Part shown: positions 42,326 through 51,144 of the stretch, in pieces
How the letters are laid out: every line of letters starts with the position of its first letter
Position numbering within the stretch: the first letter of the stretch is position 1
Position numbers and translations under genes: made by a program
Notes under the pieces: generated by a model
The model's input: the letters and a program-made list of their open reading frames with translations, nothing else
Database searches by the model: none
Told to the model about the DNA's origin: nothing
NCBI GenBank assembly: GCA_018653085.1
Contig: JABIAY010000016.1
Coordinates: 1-64,000, forward strand
Direction: 5' to 3'
Source of the DNA: Nitrospina sp.
Lineage (GTDB): Bacteria; Nitrospinota; Nitrospinia; Nitrospinales; VA-1
Length of the DNA stretch: 64,000 nucleotides

Positions 42326-43909
42326 ATGCCCGGTAGCGCACTAGCCGTATTCGCCGTCAAAGCCCCCGTAGAACCCACTGCTCCGACTCAGGACCAGATG
42401 AACGATAGTGGCTTTAAAGATTTTATAGACACCGCCGTACACAAGGTAGACGCGGCTCAAAAACCGTCCAAAGATGATTCCCCACAAAACCAGAACGATA
42501 CCCAAGCTAAAAAAACCCAACCCAAAGCCAAAACACGCACAGAGGACAACAGTCAGGAAGTCTCTGCGCCGAAAGAAAACAAACCCCAGTCGACTCCCGA
42601 AACCGAGATCAAAGATTCATCGGTTGAAAATACTGTGACCAAAGATTCACTGATAGAAGACACAAAAATTCTGGCGGCTCAATTACAAGAGCTGGGTATC
42701 AACCAAGCCCAGTTTGAGTCTTTGCTGGATCTGCTCGGTTTGAATGGCGATGCGGATCTGGATACCTTGCTCCAGTCGCTGACCCAGGCTTTAAATTTAA
42801 ACCAGAACAGCTCAGGTGATGGAACCAATCCATCGGAGCTGATAGCAAGAATTCAGCAGAATCAAGGAGAAGCGGTTAACCTTCTGAAGCAAATCGGATT
42901 GTCGGACACAGAAGCAAAAAACTTCTTGAATCATTTACAATCCCTGCAAAACGCTTCCGCTCAAAAAGGACTCGATAAAAACATCGACCTTCAGGCTAAA
43001 TTAGACTCCCAAACCAATCGGTCTGATGAAACGAGCGCGAAAAATTCTGATCTTGATAATAACCAGACTGAAAGTGATGAGGGACCGGATTTCTTAACCC
43101 AGTTAAAAAATACCGTGAAACCAAAAGACACGGCTGAGAAAACGGATATCGCAAAAGGAACAGAAAAAACCGTGCGTTCCGCCTCAGCAGAAAAACTCAC
43201 CGAAACTACAAAACAAAATGAAGCCCCAAGGATTACCACACAGGAACCGGTGAACGAAAAGGGTGGCCAAACCTCCAATCTCAGCGAATTACTGAGCGAT
43301 AAAAACGCCCAGGCAAATATCCTCCAAACAGAAAGTTTTGCCGATGGCAAAGGCTTTAAAGGTCTGGAAACTACCAAGACAGGTCCCGACCTGCAAACTC
43401 AATCTCCAACCGTCACCGCCAACACTGCTGTAAAAGCGGTGGAGTCGAGCAAACCAATTTTACCTGAGAACCTGTTGGCCCGCGGAGCTACGGAAGCAAA
43501 AATTATCAACCAGATTGCCAACAAGATGACCGTTCGCACCAGTGGGGCGCAGAATGAGGTCCAAATCAGGCTGGACCCCCCTTCTCTGGGAACGGTAAGA
43601 ATGAAAATCATCACCTCCGGAGAAACGGTAAGAACCGTAATTGTGGCAGAAAATCCAGCTGTAAAGCAGGTCATTGAAAACAACTTTAACCAGTTGCGTG
43701 ATGCTATGGGCGAACAGGGTCTAAAGCTGGACAGCTTCACCGTTACGGTTGGCGGAGAATCGGGCCATCAAAACCCATCGGGGGAGTCTTTGGATGAAGA
43801 AAATAACTCTTCGTTGTTTGAGCAAACAGCTAACGCAGACGAAAACTCGGAGACCGCGCCGGTTTCCTTATTTTTTGGAGACAATCAATCCATTAGCGTC
43901 ATTGCTTAA
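42326..43909 (+). CDS. fliK: flagellar hook-length control protein
   Basis: 527 aa. Long polar, Gln/Asn/Lys/Thr-rich N-terminal region (~1-400), low in complexity as usual in FliK, which is exported and measures hook length. The conserved C-terminal Flg_hook domain (~400-495) has EVQIRLDPPSLGTVRMKI, NNFNQLRDAMGEQGLKLDSF. It is the first gene after a sigma-54 promoter and stands 33 bases before flgD. No obvious Shine-Dalgarno site precedes the ATG. Confidence 0.92.
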   Translation: MPGSALAVFAVKAPVEPTAPTQDQMNDSGFKDFIDTAVHKVDAAQKPSKDDSPQNQNDTQAKKTQPKAKTRTEDNSQEVSAPKENKPQSTPETEIKDSSVENTVTKDSLIEDTKILAAQLQELGINQAQFESLLDLLGLNGDADLDTLLQSLTQALNLNQNSSGDGTNPSELIARIQQNQGEAVNLLKQIGLSDTEAKNFLNHLQSLQNASAQKGLDKNIDLQAKLDSQTNRSDETSAKNSDLDNNQTESDEGPDFLTQLKNTVKPKDTAEKTDIAKGTEKTVRSASAEKLTETTKQNEAPRITTQEPVNEKGGQTSNLSELLSDKNAQANILQTESFADGKGFKGLETTKTGPDLQTQSPTVTANTAVKAVESSKPILPENLLARGATEAKIINQIANKMTVRTSGAQNEVQIRLDPPSLGTVRMKIITSGETVRTVIVAENPAVKQVIENNFNQLRDAMGEQGLKLDSFTVTVGGESGHQNPSGESLDEENNSSLFEQTANADENSETAPVSLFFGDNQSISVIA

Positions 43910-43942
43910 TGAATTTTTATAATCATTTTTCAGGACAATAAT

Positions 43943-44599
43943 ATGCCAATCATCAATCCGACTTCACCGACTACTACAGGAGGCATCGCCGCTACCGGGG
44001 ACAGTTCTCTGGGAAAAGACGACTTCCTGCAAATCCTTGTGGCGCAATTGCAGGCCCAGGATCCACTTGCCCCCATGGAAGGCCAGGAATTCGCCTCTCA
44101 ACTGGCACAGTTCAGTAGTCTTGAGCAATTGACCAACGTGAACGATAATCTGGAAGCCAGCCAGGCTTTTGATGTCGCGATGAGCAATAACTCGGCCATT
44201 GCCCTGATTGGTAAAAACGTGGATGCCCCTGGCAATGCAGTCGACTTGAAATCCGGCGAGGTAGAGACCTTGAGCTTTTCGCTCGATGGTGACGCCGCCG
44301 ATGTAAGCATCGATATTTTTAACAGTACCGGAGCCATAGTCTCCACCATCGACCTTGGTGCGCAAACCAAAGGACTTCGTGAATATGTATGGAATGGCAC
44401 GGATTCTTCCGGCGCATTGCTTCCTGCCGGCAACTATACTTTCAATGTCACGGCTTCAGATTCTGTGGGCAATTTCGTGCCGACGGAAACATTCGCCGCC
44501 GGCCTGGTAACCGATGTCATCTTTGAAGGCGGGCAGGCCTATGCCATTGTTAATGGACAAAAACTCGCTGTAAACGAAATTTCAAAAGTAAGCCTTTAA
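43943..44599 (+). CDS. flgD: flagellar hook assembly/capping protein
   Basis: 218 aa. N-terminal FlgD motif GKDDFLQILVAQLQAQDPLAPMEGQEFASQLAQFS (quoted by its ends LGKDDFLQIL and EFASQLAQFSSLEQL). The FLIPA/Ig-like part has YVWNGTDSSGALLPAGNYTF, as in the FlgD beta domain. It caps the growing hook and is needed for FlgE assembly. AGGA precedes the ATG. fliK-flgD-flgE is a common order. Confidence 0.96.
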   Translation: MPIINPTSPTTTGGIAATGDSSLGKDDFLQILVAQLQAQDPLAPMEGQEFASQLAQFSSLEQLTNVNDNLEASQAFDVAMSNNSAIALIGKNVDAPGNAVDLKSGEVETLSFSLDGDAADVSIDIFNSTGAIVSTIDLGAQTKGLREYVWNGTDSSGALLPAGNYTFNVTASDSVGNFVPTETFAAGLVTDVIFEGGQAYAIVNGQKLAVNEISKVSL

Positions 44600-44629
44600 T
44601 TAAGCTATAACGTAAAAAGGAGATCAGTC

Positions 44630-45856
44630 ATGGGTTTAATCAGTTCATTATTTACCGGGGTCAGCGGCCTGAGAGGAAATGCCGAGGCCATGGGAGTCAT
44701 TGGTGACAATATTTCCAATGTCAATACAGTAGGCTTTAAAGGCAGTAAAGCCGTATTCAGTGACATTTTCAGCACCATTCTCTCCAACGGATCTACAACC
44801 AGCCAGTTGGGCCGCGGCTCGCAATTGCAGGGAACCATTCAGGAATTCAGCCAGGGTTCGTTTGAGTCTTCCTCAAATGCTCTCGATCTGGCTCTTGACG
44901 GTTCCGGTTTCTTTGTGGTCAACAACGGTGCTGGGAACTTTTATACTCGCGCCGGTCAATTCAGATTAAATGATGACGGATTGGTCCAGGCCATCACTGG
45001 TGAAATTTTACAGGGTTCGTCAATTTCCAATGGTGTGGTTAGCACTTCCACTACAGATATTGATCTGGCGGGAGTGCAGTCCTCCCCGCAAGCCACCACC
45101 ACGTTTACGCTGGGAGCTAATCTCGATGCCTCCGCCACAGCCGCTACGACATTCACTTCACCTGTCACCACTTACAATTCGGTGGGTACCCAGATTATCG
45201 TCAGCCTTCAGTTCACCAAAGTTTCCGGTGCAAATCAATGGACTTATGCTGTCTCCCCTTCTGATGGCACTGTAACTTCAGGGGCATCCGGTACGGTCAC
45301 CTTTGACACCTCGGGGCAATTGAGTTCACCTACGACCGACCAAAGCATAGTTATCGATTTTTCTGCGGCCAGCACACCGGCCGCCACTCAAACTCTGACA
45401 TGGGATCTGGTTGACGCTTCTGGAAATACCAACGGCAAGTTGACAGGGTTCGCTGCGGCATCCAATAACAACTCTCTCGTTCAAGACGGGTTTACCACAG
45501 GTACCCTTGTTGGCCTGACAGTAGCTACCGATGGTAAAATATCCGGCTTGTTCAATAACGGACAAACGGCTGAGCTGTTCCAGGTAGCTTTGGCGGACTT
45601 TCTCGCTCCTTCGGGATTGACCCGGCAGGGTTCGAACCTGTTTGCGGAGTCTGCCGATTCCGGGCAATCGGTTTTGGGATTTGCTGAGACCGGCGGGTTC
45701 GGGTCAGTTGTCGGCCAGTCGCTGGAGCTTTCCAACGTGGACCTGGCAGAACAGTTCGTCACCATGATTCAAACCCAGCAGGCTTTTCAGGCCAGCGCAA
45801 GAATCATCACCACAACCGATGACTTACTTACGGAGGCCGTGAATCTGGTACGATAG
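44630..45856 (+). CDS. flgE: flagellar hook protein
   Basis: 408 aa. N-terminal rod/hook signature LFTGVSGLRGNAEAMGVIGD followed by NISNVNTVGFKGSK. Middle D1/D2 domains are Thr/Ser-rich. The C-terminal family signature is SNVDLAEQFVTMIQTQQAFQ and ARIITTTDDLL. Secreted through the flagellar export apparatus to build the hook. AAAAGGAG gives a strong start. A strong intrinsic terminator follows 26 bases after the stop. Confidence 0.97.
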   Translation: MGLISSLFTGVSGLRGNAEAMGVIGDNISNVNTVGFKGSKAVFSDIFSTILSNGSTTSQLGRGSQLQGTIQEFSQGSFESSSNALDLALDGSGFFVVNNGAGNFYTRAGQFRLNDDGLVQAITGEILQGSSISNGVVSTSTTDIDLAGVQSSPQATTTFTLGANLDASATAATTFTSPVTTYNSVGTQIIVSLQFTKVSGANQWTYAVSPSDGTVTSGASGTVTFDTSGQLSSPTTDQSIVIDFSAASTPAATQTLTWDLVDASGNTNGKLTGFAAASNNNSLVQDGFTTGTLVGLTVATDGKISGLFNNGQTAELFQVALADFLAPSGLTRQGSNLFAESADSGQSVLGFAETGGFGSVVGQSLELSNVDLAEQFVTMIQTQQAFQASARIITTTDDLLTEAVNLVR

Positions 45857-45881
45857 TATTCACATGATTTGATCTCTTCCA

Positions 45882-45913
45882 AGACCCGGACTTTTAGTCC
45901 GGGTCTTTTTTTT
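45882..45913 (+). terminator. intrinsic terminator after flgE
   Basis: Perfect 11-bp stem AGACCCGGACT / AGTCCGGGTCT with a TTT loop, running straight into eight T's. It ends the fliK-flgD-flgE unit. Confidence 0.95.
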
Positions 45914-45960
45914 GCAACGCGTCCTTGCCTGTAGAACCCAGACTTTGTTACATTAGGCGC

Positions 45961-46881
45961 ATGAGTCGTGATGAACAAATCCGCGAAGTAAAATCAGCCA
46001 CCCTCCTCCGATTCAATCAGGTTTGGCAACGGAATTTTCAAGCCAACCTTAAAGCCATACAACAAAATCCCGGAGTCGTTGCCCTTAAAAACAAATTTCG
46101 CGATCTACCTTGCATCGTGGTGGGTGCCGGGCCGTCCCTGGATAAAAATATCCGCTTTCTTCGCCGCGCTCAAAATAAAGCCGTCATCATTGCCTGTGAT
46201 GCCGCATTAAAACCATTGATGGGAAACGGAATCGTCCCCAACTTTGTGGTTTGTCTGGACCCTCAAGAAGAAATCTCCCGGTTTCTCATGAATGTTCCGC
46301 ATGAAGGAATAACCCTTGTGGTTCCTTCTATCGTGCATCCCCATGTTCTTGAACTTTGGGAAAACAATATCCTTTTCTTCAATAAATTCGCACCGGATAT
46401 TCCAACTTTGGTTGAAATTCAAAAAATGGTTCCCCATATTGGCATATTGACACCAGGTGGAACGGTTTTATCGGTGACTTATGACCTGGCCTTTCAAGCT
46501 GGGGGCAACCCGATTGTATTCGTCGGCCAGGATCTTTCGTATCCCAAAAAGAAATCCCACAGCCATGGAAGCGATGCCGCAGGCAAAGGCTTGAAGTTCA
46601 TGATGGATAAACAGAAAGACCAGTTGGTACTGGAAACGGATATCAACGGTCAAAGTTTACGAACATTAAAATCCATGGCGGTGTCCAAAAAATGGTTCCA
46701 CTGGGCATTCACAACTTTTAAACGGGAAAACCCATTAACGGTTTTCAATTGCAGTGAAGCCGGAATATTGACCGATCACTGCTCCCTGCAACCTCTGGCC
46801 GAAACCATTTTCAAACACTGCACTCGCAAACTGAATATTCCCTGGATTTTGAAAAAAGCCCTGAAACGAAAGAACCGCTAA
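45961..46881 (+). CDS. DUF115 / MptE-like domain protein
   Basis: 306 aa from ATG (MSRDEQIREVK). The PF01973-type core is visible: KFRDLPCIVVGAGPSLDKNI, VIIACDAALKPLMGNGIVPN, VCLDPQE, GTVLSVTYDLAFQAGGNPIVFVGQDLSYP (in parts), and HGSDAAGKG. In archaea this domain is a 6-hydroxymethylpterin diphosphokinase. In bacteria it is the core of Maf motility accessory factors that glycosylate flagellin with nonulosonic acids. Here it is shorter than Maf and follows the hook operon after a terminator, so it has its own transcription start. A role in flagellar glycosylation is likely but not proven. Confidence 0.8.
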   Translation: MSRDEQIREVKSATLLRFNQVWQRNFQANLKAIQQNPGVVALKNKFRDLPCIVVGAGPSLDKNIRFLRRAQNKAVIIACDAALKPLMGNGIVPNFVVCLDPQEEISRFLMNVPHEGITLVVPSIVHPHVLELWENNILFFNKFAPDIPTLVEIQKMVPHIGILTPGGTVLSVTYDLAFQAGGNPIVFVGQDLSYPKKKSHSHGSDAAGKGLKFMMDKQKDQLVLETDINGQSLRTLKSMAVSKKWFHWAFTTFKRENPLTVFNCSEAGILTDHCSLQPLAETIFKHCTRKLNIPWILKKALKRKNR

Positions 46882-46904
46882 CTCACATATTGCATGCGAG
46901 TTTC

Positions 46905-47025
46905 TAAATCACCCCAGCCCCTCTTCCAGAAGAGGGGTCCATTAAGCCACCCGGCTCGTTAAGCCGAGACAACTCTTTGCTCGCCAAATAAAGCTATTGC
47001 ACGTTGGCCCCGCGCCTAGCGGCGC
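46905..47025 (-). repeat. composite repeat at the 3' end of the FGE-fold lipoprotein gene
   Basis: Contains the CCCCTCTT-CCAG-AAGAGGGG stem (46918-46937) with GGTCCATTAAGC, the shared body GCCGAGACAACTCTTTGCTC, and the head CCGC-GCCTA-GCGG (47010-47022). The lipoprotein gene reads through the head, and its TAG stop (46994-46996) lies within the repeat body. Confidence 0.75.
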
Positions 47026-47830
47026 AGCGGAAGCCTTGCCAGATATTGAATTGGTCGGGTCGTTCGTTAAAGCGGTAGGTGGTTCTCATATAGTAGGCTT
47101 TGTAATACCAGTTGCCCCCGCGTAGAACCTTGCTGATTCCGGTTTCAGGTCCTTGAGGATCTTTTTGTTCGCGATCTTCATAGGTTCCTCCACCAAACCA
47201 ATCGGCAACCCACTCCCAGACATTACCCGCCATGTGATGAATGCCGTAAGGGGAAACACCCCGGCTCATGCTATCTACCGGCTCCATCACCTTGAAACCC
47301 AATTCAGTAAATTTACGCCGGAAAGTCACACGACTGTTGTCGGGAAATTCGTTGCCCCAGGGGAAAATTCTCTGGTCGGTTCCCCGTGCGGCTTTTTCCC
47401 ATTCAGCTTCTGTGGGCAGGCGTTTGCCTTTCCAACGGCAATAGGCATCGGCGCCATACCAAGAGACACGATTAGCAGGGAAGTTCTCCAATCCAGCCCG
47501 CGATTTATATTTCCCTTCCACCAGCTCAACCGTGACGCTTGGGGTGATTTCTATAAACCGCCCGGCGGAATCCTGATGGGCATTGAGAAACTCGGCGAAG
47601 TCGGTGCTCGTCACCTCATATTTATCCATCCAGTAAGCACTGAGTGTGACTTCATGAACCGGGTCTTCATCCATGTCTCCCCATTCGTTGTCATTCTCTA
47701 TTGCAAAACCCATGGTGAATGGCCCTTCTGGAATGAAGACCATGGAATTATTTTTTTGCGGGGAGGTGGCGCATGATGACAAAAAAAGAACTATCACCCA
47801 ACCCGCCAGAGTATTAAAAATATTTTTCAT
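46994..47830 (-). CDS. lipoprotein with formylglycine-generating-enzyme (SUMF1) fold, catalytic Cys pair absent
   Basis: 278 aa from ATG MKNIFNTLAGW. A lipobox LSSC near residue 20 predicts a lipid anchor. The rest is an FGE-sulfatase domain: FIPEGPFTMG, VHEVTLSAYWMDKYEVTSTDF, NRVSWYGADAYCRWKGKRLPTEAEWEKAARG, HHMAGNVWEWVADW, LRGGNWY, GFRCAAR (longer ones quoted in pieces). In true FGE the catalytic cysteines occupy the YCYRYRC-like position; here it reads MRTTYRFNERP, so sulfatase maturation is unlikely. The fold is more probably a binding or other oxygenase-like module. The end of the gene (ARRGANVQ) is encoded by a dispersed repeat. It is last in the second pilus block. Confidence 0.88.
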   Translation of the reverse strand: MKNIFNTLAGWVIVLFLSSCATSPQKNNSMVFIPEGPFTMGFAIENDNEWGDMDEDPVHEVTLSAYWMDKYEVTSTDFAEFLNAHQDSAGRFIEITPSVTVELVEGKYKSRAGLENFPANRVSWYGADAYCRWKGKRLPTEAEWEKAARGTDQRIFPWGNEFPDNSRVTFRRKFTELGFKVMEPVDSMSRGVSPYGIHHMAGNVWEWVADWFGGGTYEDREQKDPQGPETGISKVLRGGNWYYKAYYMRTTYRFNERPDQFNIWQGFRCAARRGANVQ

Positions 47831-47921
47831 TCGATGACACTTGGCTGATAAAACGAAGAGATGCCACGCATGGGAAAACGGCAACAACTTTTTAAACCGA
47901 GTAAACATTTGCCCACAAAAT

Positions 47922-47960
47922 AAAGCCATTGCTAGTTGAGTCCAGCGTCACGCTGGTTTA
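47922..47960 (-). repeat. Dispersed palindromic repeat at the CDGSH gene end
   Basis: CCAGCG-TCA-CGCTGG (47942-47956). On the minus strand the loop is TGA and forms the stop codon of the CDGSH gene, exactly as in pilB (…CCA GCG TGA). The body continues as ACTCAACTAGCAATGGCTTT. Confidence 0.75.
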
Positions 47961-48178
47961 ATTTTTTCGTGTGACCCATCGCAGAAAGGTCTGTTCTTCG
48001 TTCTGAAGCAACCACACAATAAATAGGTTTTATTTTTATCCAGCTTCAATATTTCCGGCCCACCGCCGCCGGTCGTGTGATGCGTGGCATCACAAAACGG
48101 CCAGTGGTTGGACTGCATACAGGTGCAAACAGCAATTTCCTCAGTATCGGTTATTTTTATAGGTCCTTCTCCTGACAT
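47948..48178 (-). CDS. small CDGSH-type iron-sulfur protein with two motifs
   Basis: 76 aa with two CDGSH-type 2Fe-2S sites: CTCMQSNHWPFCDATH and CGCFRTKNRPFCDGSH. Each has the CxC…PxCD…H ligand set. Family members are electron carriers or redox/iron sensors. It lies 17 bases after the sensor kinase gene on the same strand. The final Pro-Ala-stop is encoded by the palindrome CCAGCGTGACGCTGG. Confidence 0.93.
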   Translation of the reverse strand: MSGEGPIKITDTEEIAVCTCMQSNHWPFCDATHHTTGGGGPEILKLDKNKTYLLCGCFRTKNRPFCDGSHEKIKPA

Positions 48179-48195
48179 TTTCGGTATCCTTTATT

Positions 48196-49896
48196 TTAGT
48201 GAGAAGGCATAGGAACAGGTTTTACGCTGTCTTGATCCGGAAGAAAAACCGTGAATAAAGTTCCTTTGCCAACTGTACTTTTAACATCCATAACCCCTTT
48301 GTTTCGGTTGACGATTTGATAAACAGTCGCCAATCCTAAGCCTACCCCGTTTTTCTTGCTGGAATAAAAAGGGTCATAAATATTACTGATCTGATCGAGG
48401 GCAATGCCGCAACCTTCATCTTGAACCTCAAGAACCATACCTCGGTGATTTGCCTGGAACTCTCCGCTCTGGAAAGAAAAAACCTCCTTGAGTGTCAAGG
48501 TCAGGGTTCCCCTGGACATCGCCTCCAATGCATTGATGCACAAGTTCCACACAACCTGCTTAATTTGTTCCTCATCTCCATTCAAAATCAAATGGTCTGT
48601 CGTTCCCTCGAAAACAATCTGTTTTTTAGAGCTAATGTCCTCTTTATTTTTTAGCAGGATGATTACATCCTGAATAAGCTGGGTCAAATCTATAATAGTA
48701 TTGTTGTTCTTTTTGGGCTGAGAATAGTTGAGAAAATCGGAAAGAATGACATTAAGGCGATCCGTTTCCTTAATGACTATTTGCATCAGTTTTTTATATG
48801 AGTCTCCAAGCTTGAGACCTCTTGCCAAAACCTGAATGGAACCACTCAGTGAAGTCAGCGGGTTTCTGATTTCATGGGCCAATCCTGCCGAAAATCTTCC
48901 CACCGCCGCTAACTGCTCTGTCCTCGAAACTTTTTCCTGCATTTCTTTTACTTCAGTGAGATCTTCAAATACCAGAATGTATCCCGGCGCATCAAGGTCA
49001 GCAAGGTGGCTGATTTTAATCCGGATAAAAATGATCTTTCCATCTTTTCTTTGGTATTCCCCCTCAATTTGTTTTGGGATAACAGGTTTTTTATCTGCGG
49101 AAAACAGATTTTTCAATTCAGCCAAAGGTATCAACCGCTCAATGGGTTTCTCCAGGCTTTCTTTGGTGGAATAACCTGTGAGCGCTCTCGCGGCAGGATT
49201 GATCAGCGTGATTATGCCCTCCAGGTCGATGGTGATCAAACCATTTCCCATATTCTGTACAATGTTCCGGTTGAAAGCTCTTTGCTCTTCCAGATTGATG
49301 CTTGCGCGAACCAGTTCCTCTTTGACTATTCGCAAACGGTGTGAAAGAAAACTGCTTAAATACGCCACCGTGTAATAAGAAACAATGTTTAGAAAAATTA
49401 CATAAAAAACATAACCGCTTTCAAAAGACACCTTCGATTCCGGAAACAAATAAACCGGAGTGATAATGCCAAAATATTCCAGGTCTACCAGCACCCCATA
49501 AATGATGATAGCGCCTGATGCCGCCAGATAGGCCGCGGCCCTGGGCAGGGTGACGCTGGATGCAATGATTACAAATAAGAAAAGGAAGGAAATGGGGCTG
49601 TCAATACCCCCTGTGGTAAAGAGAATGCCTCCTACCAGGAGCAAATCGCCCGAGACCTGAAGCGAAGCGTTTTCCGTCAAGGTCAAAAATCTGAAAAGAA
49701 CGGCATAAACAAGGGACATGAAAAAGCCTGCCCCGATAGCCATGCAGAGAGGTTCTATAGGTGCGGTGATTCCCAGCCGTTCTTGAAAGGTAAGCAGGAG
49801 GCCCACAAATCCGGTCAAAAAGAAGACCCTCAAGAGCATGATTCTTCTGACTCGTTGCTCTAGTTCCTGATCCTGATTGTGGGTTTCGCGTGTCAT
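48196..49896 (-). CDS. PilS/NtrB-type sensor histidine kinase, multi-helix input
   Basis: 566 aa. About six membrane helices in the first ~190 residues without a large periplasmic loop, as in classical PilS. PAS (~205-320; NMGNGLITIDLEGIITLINP), HisKA (GRFSAGLAHEIRNPLTSLSG), HATPase_c (GDEEQIKQVVWNLCINALEA, KKNGVGLGLATVYQI). No response regulator gene is adjacent. By topology it fits PilS better than the kinase beside pilR, so cross-talk to PilR is possible. It follows pilC copy B after 36 bases. Confidence 0.92.
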   Translation of the reverse strand: MTRETHNQDQELEQRVRRIMLLRVFFLTGFVGLLLTFQERLGITAPIEPLCMAIGAGFFMSLVYAVLFRFLTLTENASLQVSGDLLLVGGILFTTGGIDSPISFLFLFVIIASSVTLPRAAAYLAASGAIIIYGVLVDLEYFGIITPVYLFPESKVSFESGYVFYVIFLNIVSYYTVAYLSSFLSHRLRIVKEELVRASINLEEQRAFNRNIVQNMGNGLITIDLEGIITLINPAARALTGYSTKESLEKPIERLIPLAELKNLFSADKKPVIPKQIEGEYQRKDGKIIFIRIKISHLADLDAPGYILVFEDLTEVKEMQEKVSRTEQLAAVGRFSAGLAHEIRNPLTSLSGSIQVLARGLKLGDSYKKLMQIVIKETDRLNVILSDFLNYSQPKKNNNTIIDLTQLIQDVIILLKNKEDISSKKQIVFEGTTDHLILNGDEEQIKQVVWNLCINALEAMSRGTLTLTLKEVFSFQSGEFQANHRGMVLEVQDEGCGIALDQISNIYDPFYSSKKNGVGLGLATVYQIVNRNKGVMDVKSTVGKGTLFTVFLPDQDSVKPVPMPSH

Positions 49897-49932
49897 GGCT
49901 TGGCCGGATCCGCCAACGAATTCAATCTTCGT

Positions 49933-51132
49933 CTAAATAGCTTCTCCCATTTTAAATATGGGTAAGTACATGGCAACTACAATGAACCCGACAATACATC
50001 CCAGAAAGACCATGAGCATGGGTTCCATCAGGGATGTTAGGCCTTCAACGGCGGCATCGACTTCTTCATCATAGAAGTCGGCGATTTTGGACAGCATTTT
50101 ATCCAAAGCACCCGAGGACTCTCCAACATCGATCATTTGAATGACCATGGGAGGAAAAACAGATTCTCGCGAAAGGGGAGCGGCAATGGTTTCACCTTCT
50201 TTGATGGCGGCAATGGTTTTGAACACGGCAATTTCCACGATTTTATTTCCCGAGGTCCGCGCGCAAATATCCAAAGCTTCGATCAAAGGCACTCCGCTTG
50301 ATATCAGGGTTCCCAGTGTCCGCGAAAATTTTGCCACCGAAACCTTTTGAATCAAAACTCCAACCACCGGGAGCTTTAAGGAAATCCGATCTATTTCAAT
50401 ATTCCCTCGTTCGGTGGCATAAACTTGTTTGAAGACGAAGATAAAAGCGACCACCCCACCTATCATGACGTACCACTGATCCCTGAAGAAGTCGCTGACA
50501 TTCATAACGATCTGTGTGGGCCCCGGCAGTTCCTGTCCTCCTCCTGCAAACACCGCGGCAAACGACGGGATAACAAAAACCATTAAAAATGCTACGACGA
50601 CAAAAGCGACCGTCATAATGGCCCCCGGATAAACCATAGCGGATTTTACTTTCTTCTTTAGTGCTTCTGCTTTTTCAATATATGCCGCCAGACGCCTGAG
50701 GATGATGTCCAGGATTCCGCCCACTTCTCCCGCTTCAACCAGGTTGCAGTAAAGCGAATCCCAAATCTTTGGAAATTTTTTCAGGGATTCCGACAGGTTG
50801 TTTCCGACTTCGATATTGCTTTTAACTTTTAAAATCGTTTCGCCAAATGTCGGGTTGTCCGACTGTTTTCCAAGAATATCCAGGCATTGGACCAGAGGAA
50901 GCCCCGCATCGACCATGGTGGAAAACTGACGGGTAAAAATAACCACATCTTTTGTGGTAATTTTATGGACTTTGGGCCCAAATAAAGCACTTTCACCACC
51001 TTTTTTCTTGATGGTAGTAGGACGGATGTTCTGCGATTTCAGTTTAGAGACCGCGGCTTTTTCATCTTCCGCTTCCACTTCCCCGGTTTTCATTTTGCCC
51101 CGGACCCGCGACTTGTAGGTAAAAGTAGGCAT
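49933..51132 (-). CDS. pilC: type IV pilus inner-membrane platform protein PilC (copy B)
   Basis: 399 aa, two T2SSF domains with membrane segments near 168-190, 222-240 and 375-395. Motifs: MPTFTYKSRVRGKMKTGEVE, VVIFTRQFSTMVDAGLPLVQ, EAGEVGGILDIILRRLA, KFSRTLGTLISSGVPLIEAL, MIDVGESSGALDKMLSKIADF. It resembles PilC of retractile type IVa pili. It lies beside the retraction ATPase genes, while copy A lies beside pilB. Confidence 0.94.
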   Translation of the reverse strand: MPTFTYKSRVRGKMKTGEVEAEDEKAAVSKLKSQNIRPTTIKKKGGESALFGPKVHKITTKDVVIFTRQFSTMVDAGLPLVQCLDILGKQSDNPTFGETILKVKSNIEVGNNLSESLKKFPKIWDSLYCNLVEAGEVGGILDIILRRLAAYIEKAEALKKKVKSAMVYPGAIMTVAFVVVAFLMVFVIPSFAAVFAGGGQELPGPTQIVMNVSDFFRDQWYVMIGGVVAFIFVFKQVYATERGNIEIDRISLKLPVVGVLIQKVSVAKFSRTLGTLISSGVPLIEALDICARTSGNKIVEIAVFKTIAAIKEGETIAAPLSRESVFPPMVIQMIDVGESSGALDKMLSKIADFYDEEVDAAVEGLTSLMEPMLMVFLGCIVGFIVVAMYLPIFKMGEAI

Positions 51133-51144
51133 AATCGGCTTGGG

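Noticed and set aside
45925-45960. Upstream start for the DUF115 protein
   Set aside because: It would begin close to the terminator T-run with a non-ATG codon and adds residues not typical of the family; the ATG at 45961 is preferred.
46994-47830. Sulfatase-maturing formylglycine-generating enzyme
   Set aside because: The position of the catalytic cysteine pair reads TTYRF, and no sulfatase gene is in the window.
47831-47929. N-terminal extension of the FGE-fold protein
   Set aside because: The lipoprotein signal peptide starts at 47830 and needs to be N-terminal; the upstream part is repeat-derived.
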